Below are positions 21,993 through 33,780 of a stretch of DNA of 64,000 bases, piece by piece. The translations under genes were made by a program, and so were the position numbers. Source of the DNA: Icerya purchasi (Eukaryota > Arthropoda > Insecta > Hemiptera > Monophlebidae); contig CM077115.1 in assembly GCA_039619475.1 (NCBI GenBank), positions 554,922,826 through 554,986,825 on the forward strand. Reading direction: 5' to 3'. Within the stretch, counting starts at the first letter, position 1. The number at the start of each line of letters is the position of its first letter. The notes beneath the pieces were generated by a model, which was given only the letters and a program-made list of their open reading frames with translations, did no database searches and was not told the origin of the DNA.

Positions 21993-24572
21993 TCATACAA
22001 CCAAGTAAGTTTCGAAATAATATTCGGCCAATTCGGGGCAGCCGTTTGTTGAATAAATTATCGTTAAATTATAGGCGGCCTCTTGAGTAAGATCGAACTC
22101 GTCTAACAAGTGCGGGAAAACCGGTGGCGTTTCGATGGCCTTTTTATAAAACTGTTCCGCTTCCGTAATCCATCCGAGCTGATGAAAAGCTCTACCCATA
22201 TTATAGTAAATTTCCTGACTCATACGGGGACCTCTGAGGCGTTCGTATTGTCGCAAGAAATAAATAGCTTGGGTAGCCAGAGCCGTTTTCTTCGTCGTAT
22301 GTCGTTGACAAGCTATCTGAAGATTGGTTACGGCTAAGTTTAGAGCGACCAGCGGATCTCGGCGTTTATTGAACAATACGAAGTAATCGTTCAGGGCGAA
22401 TCGATACGATCCGGATAGAAGGCAATAGTTCGCGTATAACATATTTAACGCGTAGCTGTCCAAATCCCGTTCCAAAGCGCGAACCAATAGTTTATTCACT
22501 TTTTGATTGACCGCTTTAGACGCTAACAAATTGAAGAGATTCCACAGGCGAACTGTCTTCATTTTACGACTGATAAAGAACAAACATAGCAAATCGAATC
22601 CGCGCTTATAGTCTTCGTTATATAGTGTGGATAATACGACGGCCAGCTTAATATCGTTCTTCTTGCAAGCAAACACGCGACTAGAACGGAACATGGAAAA
22701 CGTCAATCGTTGCAACCGTTTGAACTGTTTATGACGCACGTGTAAGGCGCACAATTTCACGAATACGTCCCATTCTTGTTCGACCGATATATCTATGTCC
22801 GGTAGAACGTCGGCCGTATTTAGTTTAGCGAGCGCACTAGACGTTTTCAAACCTCTCAACGATTTTTCGGACTTAATCGTCTCGTGCAACGAATCCAGTT
22901 CTTTCTTACTACTAATGATCTTGGTCGACATGGCCAGTAATCGGTAAGCCCATTTCGCAAACTCCTTATCGTTGCCTAAATAGTGATATATCGTACACGC
23001 TTCGTGTATCAACGAAGCCGGAACAGCCTGCGATTCGTCATCGGTGCGTTCACAAATCGTGTCCAAGGCTTCTTGAAAGCGATTTAAAGCCTTCAGTCGA
23101 CGACAGAGCATCAACCGCGTTTCAGTACTATCCGGCTTCGCATCAACTGCGCGTCTGAAACATCGTATAGCTTCGTCGCAATCGCCGACGTATTCGTAAC
23201 AAAACGCTATATTATTCCACAATTCCGGATCCGACTTGAACTGATCACCTCCGCCCTTCTGTACCATTCGAAACAACTGTAACGCGTTCTTGTACTTATT
23301 CTTACCGACGTAGGCTAAACCGATCTCGTACAGGGCGTTCAATATTTTATCGGCCGTAGCAGCTCCTTCGTCGCTCCAGTCACCGTTAACTATGATCTGT
23401 TTTATAAAGCGACCGCTGATTTCGTACGCTTCCACATTTATCAGGCATAAGGCGATTTTCGATAATACGTTCGTATCCAGTCGATCCTGATCGGAACAAC
23501 TGGCCTCGTTTAACAACAATTCGCACTTCGTTATTTTTACTTTCGGCGAAACCGATTCCTGCTCGTCGCTCTCATTCAGCGTGTCCATTTCCAAACAGAT
23601 TTTAAAACGTTTACTAATAAACTGCAAACATTCGATGTACTCGGACAAGCTGATCAGTGTGTTCATATACAAATCTGAAATCTGTTCCGAAATATCTTCC
23701 GTGGTACATTTCGCCACCACGTACGAAAGTAATTTACGCGCTTCTGAAAGTTCTCCGTTCTTGTGGAAATAGGTTCCGGCCAAACTACCCAAATAAGCGA
23801 TAATTTTGCTGTTCTCCTTCGCGTCCAGTTTGTATATCAGTCGTGTAAATCCTTTAATGGACAGCCGTTCGTGCCCCATCTGATTTAGCAGAGAAGCTCG
23901 TTGCAGGTAATAGTCGATATTCGTACTGTCCATACGAATTGCGCGACTAATGCAAGCAATCGCTTGTTGATAATCGGAGCGTCTTCTGAATTCGTGAAAT
24001 AATCGCATCCATTCTGTCTTTGTTGTCGGACCTAAATAGGCGGCTAATAAACTTAATTGCAACGCGTCTCCGGCAAAACCGAGAGTATGCAATATTAGCG
24101 CGATAGAACGATACGGTTTCGCCGCCTGAGGTCTTTCCTGCAACACCATTATGCAGTCGTTGTAAGCGCCTTTTTCATCTCCTTGGACTAGTTTCGCGTG
24201 AGCCGCCACCAATACGCCCTCCAACGCTTTACCCAATTTACTGGCTTTAGACTGTCGCCTACCGCGGTTCTTAGGACGTTCTTCTTCGTTTATCGCGTAC
24301 GGATCCTCGTATTCTTCCACTTCATCCAGTTCAACGTGAATGCCATCCTGCTGAAAAGCGCTGAAATTCTCCCCGCTTGGCATTTTGTCGCGAACTTCAT
24401 CGTCCATTGCTTTCATTTTCGTTAGGCATTCGTTTAAGTTTATTTTGCCATCTAAAAACTGATCCATTATATTATTTTCCATACCGTATATATCGCATTC
24501 GTCTACATCATCTTCGAACTCCCAAATATCATCCATATCCGCTAGATTTCTGTCAGTGTTTTTCTCGTCCAT
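21993..24572 (-). CDS. GTF3C3: General transcription factor 3C polypeptide 3 (TFIIIC TPR subunit)
   Basis: A single uninterrupted frame of 859 codons, close to the roughly 880 residues of the animal protein (yeast Tfc4/tau131 counterpart). The protein is the TPR scaffold of TFIIIC, which binds tRNA-gene promoters and recruits TFIIIB and RNA polymerase III in the nucleus. After an acidic N-terminus (WEFEDDVDECDIYG, EVEEYEDPY) come the basic RPKNRGRRQSKASKLGKALEG and successive TPRs: EGVLVAAHAKLVQGDEKGAYNDC, PYRSIALILHTLG, AIACISRAIRMD, ELWNNIAFCYEYVGDCDEAIRCF and, near the C-terminus, YYNMGRAFHQLGWITEAEQFY. I start at the ATG at 24572 (MDEKNTDRN) rather than the in-frame one 63 bases upstream, whose extension is hydrophobic and unlike the family. 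No introns are visible. It lies divergent from NOL11. GC content is clearly above the flanks, supporting selection. Confidence 0.93.
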   Translation of the reverse strand: MDEKNTDRNLADMDDIWEFEDDVDECDIYGMENNIMDQFLDGKINLNECLTKMKAMDDEVRDKMPSGENFSAFQQDGIHVELDEVEEYEDPYAINEEERPKNRGRRQSKASKLGKALEGVLVAAHAKLVQGDEKGAYNDCIMVLQERPQAAKPYRSIALILHTLGFAGDALQLSLLAAYLGPTTKTEWMRLFHEFRRRSDYQQAIACISRAIRMDSTNIDYYLQRASLLNQMGHERLSIKGFTRLIYKLDAKENSKIIAYLGSLAGTYFHKNGELSEARKLLSYVVAKCTTEDISEQISDLYMNTLISLSEYIECLQFISKRFKICLEMDTLNESDEQESVSPKVKITKCELLLNEASCSDQDRLDTNVLSKIALCLINVEAYEISGRFIKQIIVNGDWSDEGAATADKILNALYEIGLAYVGKNKYKNALQLFRMVQKGGGDQFKSDPELWNNIAFCYEYVGDCDEAIRCFRRAVDAKPDSTETRLMLCRRLKALNRFQEALDTICERTDDESQAVPASLIHEACTIYHYLGNDKEFAKWAYRLLAMSTKIISSKKELDSLHETIKSEKSLRGLKTSSALAKLNTADVLPDIDISVEQEWDVFVKLCALHVRHKQFKRLQRLTFSMFRSSRVFACKKNDIKLAVVLSTLYNEDYKRGFDLLCLFFISRKMKTVRLWNLFNLLASKAVNQKVNKLLVRALERDLDSYALNMLYANYCLLSGSYRFALNDYFVLFNKRRDPLVALNLAVTNLQIACQRHTTKKTALATQAIYFLRQYERLRGPRMSQEIYYNMGRAFHQLGWITEAEQFYKKAIETPPVFPHLLDEFDLTQEAAYNLTIIYSTNGCPELAEYYFETYLVV

Positions 24573-27523
24573 TATGAACGACGTTATACGTACGGTTTTC
24601 AGTAAAATATAGGTATACAAGACTGTTTTAAACAATCTCGTTAAATTTGTAATGTTTTTTTTTTTTTTTATTCAGATTAATGCGTTTCACCAGGGGACCT
24701 GAAAAATAAACGCAATCATATTATTCAAATGTAAACGAGCTAATGAGTACTTTTGTAACAGTAATCGCGTGTTACCCGTATTTTTACACATAAAAATTCT
24801 TTATAAACACGTGTTTCTTTTGCTTTTTGAAACATGATATCTTTATTAATTTCATCGCTACGTGTAAAGGGTTTAATAGAAAATGGTTTCATTCTTCAAA
24901 CTGAATGTAGTAATCATTTTTTTAATATCGCATTTTTAAAAATACGAGCTCTTTTAATATCCATTTCGTATGAAAATTAATATAAAATTAACAATGTCTG
25001 CGCGCTTCAATTACCTTTACAATTAAATTAACGGCCGTGATATATTTAATATATAATTATTTCTTTGATGTTTCTATAACATCGTGTGAACAGTTTTATC
25101 CCGCTTTCTTTCTTAATTAAATGTTTTTCGAAAAGTTTTGGCTGTATGTATTACTAATTTAAAAGTATAAAACATATTTTATAATTTTACAGATATTTCC
25201 CGTACTGTACATAATGATTACACGTTAATTACGACAGTTTTAAATTACATTAATAAACAAATGTAAACCTTTAGGTACGGTTAGCAGTGATATACATATA
25301 TATACACTATTTTAATCTATAATACGCGTTTAAAATTTATATATACCGTACCACATTTTACATTTAACACTCTACTAAAATAAAACTAACCGAAATACCG
25401 GATAAAAACACTATCACTAAGTAACAAATAACAATACGTAATTCAAAGTTCTAAAGTACCGTGTATTTTATTAGCTTGAGACACACACAAATTCATATTT
25501 ATCGTTCATACCACCAGCTTTAATCGTCGAACATTTTGAAACTGATCAGAAGAATCAGTGCATGCGCAGTATTAAAAGTGTTCGCGGTGCATTTAAACCC
25601 TTGACCGATGATTAAAAGTTTTCCGTACACAGAAACTTCCAGTAAAGCATCAGAACGATCTGCTAATTTTAATCTGACTATTTTCTGATTTTTAGTTTAA
25701 AACTTTCGCGAAACGGATCCGAACTCCATGTCCACAATCGTACGGAAAGCAACTGGTGATATCAATGTAACTTTTAATAAAGCTGTTTTGTTAGGACGAT
25801 ATGTAGAGTTGAATGATTATTACCACTATGACCAGGGCTTGAAAGCCATCCGAAAGCCAACAGCTAAAACCTGAAAGCCAATCATTTTTTAAATGTCATA
25901 AGCTTAGTCTCAAAGCCATATTTCAATTTCCATAAGCTAAAAGCTATAAAGCTTAAGCTTTATTTAAAATTTAAACAGTCAAAAGACAAAAGCTTAAGCT
26001 GCATTTTTAAAAAAACCAAATTAAGTTTTATATTTAGCTTAAGCTTTTTTTACAATAAATAACGAATAGAATAAAAATTGTAATTTCGTGGTGCCATTTC
26101 TTAGATCAGTTAAAAATTAAAAGATTTTTATTGCCTTAATAAAGATTTTTTTCATGAGTTGCCCACAAACTGATTTTTATATCGAAGTATATACATGATT
26201 AATAGTAAGTTTTAGACTTTGTTTTACATTTTGAAATTTTATAGAGAACTGACAATTTTCTGGTAACTTTTACTATATTAAATGTATGAGTTAATTATGA
26301 ATTTTCTTGAAGTTACCATTGATGGCGGCTATATTAGCAGAAATATTTTCTTATACTTAGATATAATATAACAAGCTAGAGTATTTGGATGAACACATGT
26401 TTATTAATACCTGATCTTACTTAACTGCTGATCGTTACTTAAATTTTCTATTCTATTTTTTTTCTGTTTTTATGTTTCTGAGTCACTTAATCACAAATTA
26501 TTTTTTTTATTTTTTCAATATTGAGTAAATAATACTTTACAACGTATAAATTATTCGTTTCACTTCTTTAAATTTCTAATTTAATAATTATATTAGGTTT
26601 ATACTTCGTGTTGAAAATATACCGTACTTTTGCCAAAGAAAGCCAATAAAAATAAATGCCGAAATTTAAATTTTCCAAGTGGAAGTAGGATTTTTCGACG
26701 ATGTAAATAGAGAGATCGGTTACATTCCGGGTAAGTTTTACATTTTTTAAACGAAATCGCAATATTTTTATCTCACAAATTTCCTTTAATACAGAACTGT
26801 AATAATTAAAAATTTCCAACTTCTTCAAAACTTTTATTCATTAACTGCGACTTCTAACGATGGTAACGAGTTATTCGTTTACATCTAGTTTAGTGATGTT
26901 TACTTAAAATGATTAGACTGTTTTTATGAATACATCTGACTACAGTAAAACTTTTTATAGAAAAAAAATATATATATCAGTTTATAAAAAGACGACTGTT
27001 ATTATTTCTTACGCAGTTTCAATACAAAATACAAACTTGGTTGATTTGCTTATGTAATGAAATGCGCATGGTTTGTTTGTTTTCAATAAGCAAAAAAGTA
27101 AAACTCGGCAAAAGAATAGCGGGGAAAATATTTTGCACATTCCTTAAAATGAAGGATTGCAGATTTTTCTTTAAAATTTCTGGTGGTTTTAATGTAATAA
27201 TCGTGGATACGTTTTTCGTAATAGTAAACTGAAGTGTTTATAATGACGGCGACTATAAACATCATTAATTTTTCAAACTATTACGCATTTTGAAAATAAT
27301 ATAGTTGTGATATTTTTGATTTGAAGATATATGGGAATGTCGAAAATTGAAAATTTCATATATGAGTGTTAAACTATTAAATTATTTTACTGAAATGTAT
27401 TTTGGAGGATTATTTAATTTGTGATATCAAGCAATTGGTGTATTTTTGCTACATAATGCGTACGTTTTTTAATATTTATGTTTGTGTGTATCCCTTTAGC
27501 TTACATTGATCGTTCGAGAAAAG
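24573..27523. other. Intergenic region between divergent GTF3C3 and NOL11
   Basis: About 2.95 kb of AT-rich sequence that must hold both promoters. A pyrimidine tract ending CCCTTTAG (27491-27499) just before the NOL11 start resembles a 3' splice site, so NOL11 may have a noncoding first exon further left. No protein-coding exon recognised; the minus-strand open frame 26568-26828 is low in complexity. Confidence 0.5.
25838..26062. repeat. Degenerate AAGCTTAAGCTT / AAAGCCA-rich repeat
   Basis: The stretch repeats short words: GAAAGCCA-like at 25840-25885 and TTAAGCTT/AAGCTTAAGC several times to 26050. It opens with CAGGGCTTGAAAGCC, which resembles a hAT-type terminus. It may be an end of an old hAT-derived element with internal subterminal repeats; the partner end was not found. 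Confidence 0.35.
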
Positions 27524-29149
27524 ATGGCAAAAGTGCTGCCGTACTACAGTTTAAGTCCGTTAATTGAACAGAAAAGTTTTATCGGATTAACAAGCGATGC
27601 TGAAAGTAACTGTGCAATTGTAACCGTTAATAGTAACATCATCAGTCGGTATATAATAGCTAATCCGAAACAAATCAGTAGCTGGAATACGAAAGGTAAT
27701 TTAACGTGCGCTGTCAACTACGATCAATTTAAATCAGAGTACGTTGGAATTTTTAATAGTAACGAAATACGATGTTGGTCACTGGAGACACAAAACATTG
27801 ATAAAGTTCGAAAATATCGGTTTGTTGATAGTTTGCATTCAATTTTAAATATTCGCGGTAGAAGTATAGTTGTTTTTAAAAACGGTTATTTTACCGATTT
27901 AGAAACCGCGATCGAGCATAGAAAAATTCATAATAAGACGGAATTAAATCTATTCGAACATGACGAATTTGTTCGCAGTGCAGAATGGCTATCATGTTCA
28001 TCTGCTAATGACGTCATTTTTATTTCGTTTCTAACAGAGAAAAACGGAAAAACATATAGACTACATTTAATACCGTACCACAGCAATGCTAATGATAGTA
28101 ACAACGATAATGTCCGAGCGTTAGTTTTTAATTTTCGTAATCGTATCGGCGACAGCGAATATGTCTGCCATTGTTTTTTATCCGATAAAAATTGTTCATT
28201 ACTTACTTTGTGGACTGATCGTAAATTATTCCTCACCAAATTGTATTACAATAATAATACCAATACCAGCAATCCGGAAAGGCAGTTTCCTGGTCAATTG
28301 TTAACCGAGTTACCGTCCTACGTAAGCACCGATTGTAGCGTGTTGATGTGTTCTCTATCCGATTCGGATGTAGCGATTTACTGTTCGACAACGAATGAAA
28401 GTAAAATTGACGAAGAAGAGAAATTCGGTGAACAGCGAGCTTTGTTACTTCTTTTTACCGTTAAGTATAATTTAGTTCAACAGTTAGCCTCTTACAAAAG
28501 TTTTCCAAATCCGCCGTATTTCTCTAATTTAGGTTCGAATCTATTTTTAATAATCGGTCATAATTTGGTAGTTGTTCCGTATACACTAAAGAATCAAAAG
28601 TTATCCACACTTCTAGGTACCATCGCCAGTAACGATAGCGAAGACGACCGCATTTCGGAATGTAAATTGGCTGAAAATTTAATTTTAAAATTATTGAAGG
28701 AAAACGACTTGGTCGGCTTGCTAAATACGATGAATACGTGCATTGATATATCAGACGATGTAATTATAAATGTGTTAATCGCGTGTTTATCATCGGATCT
28801 GACTGTTTATCGTGACGTTTTACGCGGTTTAATTGTGCGTCATTCATTGACGGACGCGTCAAAGTTGGGCGGTATATCGTTTCAATCGTCCCTAATTCTA
28901 ATCGATGAATTGAGTTACCATTTTTCAACTGCCGACGTTGAGACACAGTTGAAATTAATAAAATGGATCTCATCGATATTGGATATATTTTATCCACAAT
29001 ATCTGCTAACGGATGACAGTATAATAAAAGATCGATTAGTTAAACTAAAGCATAATTTGAATGCCGTGTTAAAGATTTTTGACGACTATAACGATACTCT
29101 AATGCTTTTGCATTCAAAGCTGAAACTAAAAGAGATCTATATAAATTAA
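27524..29149 (+). CDS. NOL11: Nucleolar protein 11 (NOL11) homologue
   Basis: A 541-codon intronless frame. NOL11 is a metazoan small-subunit processome (t-UTP/UTP-A) partner of UTP4/cirhin, needed for rDNA transcription and early pre-18S rRNA cleavage in the nucleolus. The N-terminal beta-propeller-like part matches family text: LGxWN-like SSWNTKGNLTCAVNYD, then EYVGIFNSNEIRCWSLETQNIDKVRKYRF (about residues 50-100), and later SNLFLIIGHNLVVVPYTLK (about 345-365), the usual end of the propeller. The rest is helical. It is shorter than the human protein (719 residues), lacking part of the C-terminal region or ending early as some insect versions may. I take ATG at 27524 (AAGATGG context); the frame extends upstream only by a few codons from a TTG. 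Neighbour GTF3C3 is divergent. Confidence 0.85.
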   Translation: MAKVLPYYSLSPLIEQKSFIGLTSDAESNCAIVTVNSNIISRYIIANPKQISSWNTKGNLTCAVNYDQFKSEYVGIFNSNEIRCWSLETQNIDKVRKYRFVDSLHSILNIRGRSIVVFKNGYFTDLETAIEHRKIHNKTELNLFEHDEFVRSAEWLSCSSANDVIFISFLTEKNGKTYRLHLIPYHSNANDSNNDNVRALVFNFRNRIGDSEYVCHCFLSDKNCSLLTLWTDRKLFLTKLYYNNNTNTSNPERQFPGQLLTELPSYVSTDCSVLMCSLSDSDVAIYCSTTNESKIDEEEKFGEQRALLLLFTVKYNLVQQLASYKSFPNPPYFSNLGSNLFLIIGHNLVVVPYTLKNQKLSTLLGTIASNDSEDDRISECKLAENLILKLLKENDLVGLLNTMNTCIDISDDVIINVLIACLSSDLTVYRDVLRGLIVRHSLTDASKLGGISFQSSLILIDELSYHFSTADVETQLKLIKWISSILDIFYPQYLLTDDSIIKDRLVKLKHNLNAVLKIFDDYNDTLMLLHSKLKLKEIYIN

Positions 29150-30630
29150 GGTGAAAAGAAAAAAATTCCTATCGTAAAAACGAATTCCCTTCTGGAGGCG
29201 GCATAATTGTGTTTTGCTGTTTCTGTGTGTGTCGACAGCCATATTTTATATAATTTTCATTTATCTTTTTTTAAATCTTAATTTCTTTACATTTCGCAAG
29301 TTACTTTCCAATCGGAAGTATGGAGCGAAGCAACATTTTACATATGTATATATATATATATATAAATATATACGTAAAGGTATCGAAAAATTAAATTTTT
29401 TAAAAAAATTTTTATTAAATATTAATTTTTTTATAATTATTTCATAGCGATGAAATTTTTTGAATACCTATTATATTTTAAAATGTTATTTCGACATTTT
29501 AAGAATAGAATAAGTAATTATTTAAGATATTGTTATTAAATTTCAGTTGTTTATATTGAAATATAATTTTAATAACAGTGCTTAATTTTACGTTATAAGC
29601 GCTGTATTCAGATCCACGAAATACGTTATCAGCGACTTAATATACGTATACCTTTTAGGAACGGATAATATTGTACCACGTGAATTATGAATTATATTGT
29701 TAAACTACTTTATTAATGTAATGAAAAAAATAAAAATTATATACGATAAAGAGATTAGTAACTTTCAAATAATTTTTGATGCAGAAGTTTTTTTAAGGTA
29801 TAGGTTATAAATTATTTATGTGTATGTGAAAATTTCTCAGAATAAATTTTTATTTCATAAGTTTAAGAATTAAAAAAACTTGTTGAAAATAAATGCTTTA
29901 ATCAATATGCTATCTTTTACTTATATGCGTTACTTTCAATAATATTAGCTGGATTATCGAGAATTATAATTTGTTAAATGTAACAAATAATGAATTGTTA
30001 TCTTTTTGACACCTAGACATTTCGTGGAAGCTTAAAATTTAAATAATAAACTTTGTACTACGATTGATCGCGGCCGAAAATTACATAATCTTATGTTAAT
30101 TCCATTTTCATCTTCGAAATAAAAATACCGCAAAGATTTTGATTATTAATCAAAACAGTTCTGCAAAAGAACAAAAACACAAATATAAATTCAGTGTTTA
30201 CGTTGAGAAAGAATAAAAATGTGCAACTTACGAAACAGAGTATGTAATTTTGTTTTAATTTCGATTATAGTACTTTATAAACTGATGCTTAAATAACAAA
30301 ATTGATAAACTTATTTCAGTTAACAATTTGATGAAGATTTCGTTAAACGAAAAAATGTATAGATAATAATACGCAAAAGTCTGTTTTTTCTTATTTTTAA
30401 GGAAAGTGAGACCAATGATGATTTTGAATCCAAATGTGATATAGTTTAATTCCTCGTATGTGGTCAGATACGATTTTAAAACCCTCTTGTACATTCAAAC
30501 AGCAAGTGATTGTGTTCTCTGCAGCTGTGACTTAATGGTCTCGGTAACTAAACGTTTGCACTTACCAAACGTATTTTTTTAGAAGGTAAATTTTAATTTA
30601 TTTTTAGAACATGTGAATAAATTAAAAATG
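29150..30630. other. AT-rich intergenic stretch
   Basis: Downstream of NOL11; includes (TA)n at about 29345-29370. Several AATAAA words occur (for example near 29840 and 29887), any of which could serve NOL11. No other gene recognised. Confidence 0.5.
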
Positions 30631-30699
30631 TTATCATCATCATTGCGGTGCCACGTCCGTTACCGAACGTTGGCTAACATTTGAGCAATCTTTCGGCTA

Positions 30700-32460
30700 T
30701 CCTGTACATTTCAGGACAGTTCAGTGGTAGACATCTCATACCATTGTGGCAAGTTTTATATTCACGTTATTCTTCTCTTTCGGCTGGTCTTTTTCCAGCA
30801 ATCTTTCCTTGCATCAGAAGTTGAAGTGTACTGTACTGTCCGGGATGGCACATTATGTGTCCAAAGTGTTTTAAATTTTCTGTGTTTAATTTCTTTTATT
30901 ATTTCTTTAGACTTATTTAATCGATTTAACACTTCGGAGTTTCATATTTTGTCCGCCCATTTTATTTTAAGTATCTTTCAATATTTCCACATCTTGAAAG
31001 CATCCAGTTTTTGTTCTGTTACCTTTGTTAATGTCCAGTTTTTGGCCCCATATAGTAACACCGAAAATATATAACATTTTACCAACCTACTTTTTAACGC
31101 TGCACTTATACTTTTACTGCACAGTATTGTTTCTAATTTTAAAAAATGCATTTCTAGCTTTTCCAGTTCGTATTTTTATTTCTTCACTCATTATGTCCCA
31201 TTGATCGTTTAAATTACTGCCTAAATATTCGACGTTTTCGATTTTTTCTATTTTTCCCCGTAAACTGTAAGCGGTGTTGTTACTAAATTTCCACTTTTCC
31301 TACTTACCACCATGTACTTCGTTTTAGAGATGTTCAAGTGTAATCTATATATGTGGCATATTTTAGCGAGGACATTTTTGCAGTTCCTTTAGATTATTTG
31401 CTATTAAAATTGTGTCGTCCACATATCTAAAATTATTTACAATTTTCCCATTTACTTTAATGCCGCTATTAAGTTTCTTACTGACTTATTCCAAAAAAAT
31501 TTTCAAAACATATTTTAAATAGCAGCGGAAACAAGATACAACCTTGTCTTACCCCTTTGCATATTACTACTTCCTCTGTGCTATGTTGTTTAATCCTAAT
31601 ACTTGCTGTTTCACACCAATATAAGTTTTTCATCACGAATATATCTTTGTCATCAATGCCTGTTCTTTTTAGAATATCCATTAATTTATCGTTCTTAATG
31701 TTGTCGAACGCTTTTTGAAAGTCGACAAAACATATGGAGACTGTACGAGCAACATCTCTGCATCGTTGAATTAGCATCCTAACACTGAATAGGAAGGCGT
31801 CCCTGGTACCTAAATTTTTACCAAATCCGAACTGAGTATCAGCTAGTTATTCTTCTATTTTCCTGTATATTCTCGATTATATAATTCGAAGGAAAACTTT
31901 TAATAAGTGACTCATCAAACTGATACTTCGATAATTCTCGCATTTTTTAATGTTCCGTTTTTTAGGCAACATTATGAATGTTGAGACTTCGTTCAATCAT
32001 CCAGAACCTTTCCCGCATCATACTCGTATATATTATTAATCAATTTAAGCAAAGGATATTTAGCTTTTTTCCCAAGAATTTTTAGAATTTCAACTGGTAT
32101 TTGATTCGGTCCCACTGACTTTCTGTTTTTTGCCATTTTTAAGGCTTGTTCTACCTCTTCGATTAGGATTGGTTGTCCTGTCGTTCCTTGGTAATCTTCA
32201 GTAACCGGTCTCACGTCGCGGAATAGATTTTCGATATACCATTCCCGTATTTCTAATCTATCTTCTTTATTAATTACTATCTTAAGCTGTTTATCTGTCA
32301 ATTTATTTGATTCATTATTGTATAGCCCAACCACTTCCTTTATTGCTTTGTACATATGGAATGTATTATTTTTTTCTATTTAACTTTTCAATTTCCGAGC
32401 ATTTCTTTTGGTACCAGAGACTCTCTTTGACTCCCGTATTTTTTTACGTATTTCTTGGTT
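30700..32460 (-). pseudogene. Reverse transcriptase and C-terminus of the LINE, frame-broken
   Basis: Pieces in order: IEEVEQALKMAKNRKSVGPNQIPVEILK (about 32090-32160), a degraded EQFGFRxGxGTR region (about 31800), CFVDFQKAFDNIKNDKL and EVVICKGVRQGCILFPLLFKI (31478-31740), then RYVDDTILIA (about 31400-31425) and YLGSN-like and WADKI text toward the 3' end. A catalytic YVDD is present, but the surrounding frame is lost. The same family supplies the copy at 60948-62305 and the fragment at 43806-44022. Confidence 0.8.
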
Positions 32461-32777
32461 AATGCTCTTATACTTCTTCATATTCTGGTTTTTGAAATTC
32501 CGTATCCTTTCTATCATTGCGATTATTTCGTCTGTCATCCATTTTTGTTTTTTGCTTGTGTTATAAGGAATTTTAGATGTTTTTTCATGCTTGATAGTTT
32601 TGATATTCCTCCGGTAATCTTCTATATTATTTTGTATTTCTTCATCAAATTTGTCTTCTATTTGTTCTGTAATAATCTGGTGATTATTCGCAAGGTGCTG
32701 ACCATCTCTATTTTCCAGTTACATCTTTTTGGTTCTAATCGTTTTAGTTTCACTTTTGCAATTCCTATTAGTAGATT

Positions 32778-33685
32778 TTAATCTGTTGGGACATGTGTTC
32801 CTGGTACGGTTTTCACAGTTTTGACCGCATTTCTGTACCTTTGATTGATTGCAATATAATCGATTTGATTTCTTACAACGTGATCAGGTCTATCCGTTGG
32901 TACTTTCCAGGTATACACTCGCCTAGGTGGTAGTTTGAAGAAAGTATTCATTATACATAATTTCCTTTCTTTACAGAAATCAACAAATAATATATCCCTT
33001 TCATTTCTTATACCTAGCCCGAATCCACTTACCGTGTTTCCGTCTGTACCTTTGCCAATTTTGGTGTTTAGATCTGCTATTATTATAGTTATATCTTTGC
33101 TCTTCAACTGTTTAATTGCACTATTTACTTCTTCATAAAATTGTTCTATTTCTTCGTTAGGGCTATCTGTTGTAGGTGCGTATACTTGCACTATATTTAA
33201 TTTTACTGGTTTTGAATTTATTTGCATTACCATGATTCTGTTAGATACCGGACTGACTGATGTGACGCTTCTATTCCCTATTTCCCTTGAAATTATGATT
33301 GCCACTCTATTTCGGTAACACTGGCTATTTTCTCCTAAATAAAAAACGGTGTAATCATCGACTATACATCTCCCAGACGTGGCCAGCGCATTTCGCTAAT
33401 GCCGAGTATGGATATTTTTAATCTTTTCATTTCTTTTATCGTATTGTGATTTTTACCGGGCTGATATAAACATTGTACGTTCCATGCACCTATCTTTAAG
33501 TCAGACTTTAGCTTGATTGCTTGAATTGAAACACGTGTGTTCCCTCCAGGATAGTTCTGCACCAGCGGGAGTACAGGGGAACTCGAGTCAATATGCATTG
33601 CTGCAGGTGACTGCCTATTACCTGACACTTTTTTTGGAGAGTGCCCTGTAGGTGCAGCATTAATATCCTTTCTTTCACGTGTCAT
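32778..33685 (-). pseudogene. AP-endonuclease domain of the LINE, frame-broken
   Basis: The upstream piece has KIGAWNVQCLYQPGK and ISILGISEMRW, the start of an exonuclease-endonuclease-phosphatase fold (33362-33480). After a break, the second piece has IVQVYAPTTDSPNEEIEQFY, IIIADLNTKIGKG (a GDFNAKIG-type site) and NQIDYIAINQRYRN (32778-33305). These carry the catalytic Glu, Asp and Asn positions of the family. The gap around 33306-33361 holds the frame change. Confidence 0.8.
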
Positions 33686-33780
33686 GTTAGTACTAGGTAA
33701 TTAAAAATACAGCGGTGATTTCCCGTTGCCTTGCGCTGGATTTTCTGTTCGTATTTGCTCCCTTAGCCGAGAGGACCCGG

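Larger units (their letters stand above)
30631..33780 (-). mobile_element. RTE/CR1-like non-LTR retrotransposon, nearly full length, decayed
   Basis: On the minus strand, endonuclease (33362-33685 and 32778-33305), linker, RT (31993-32355 and 31478-31777) and C-terminus follow in order over about 3.1 kb. The 3' end is a short ATGATGATG run (30631-30642). Size, one-ORF layout and simple-repeat tail fit RTE-like elements. Stops and frame changes break it into at least four open pieces. No clear target duplication was found. Confidence 0.8.
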
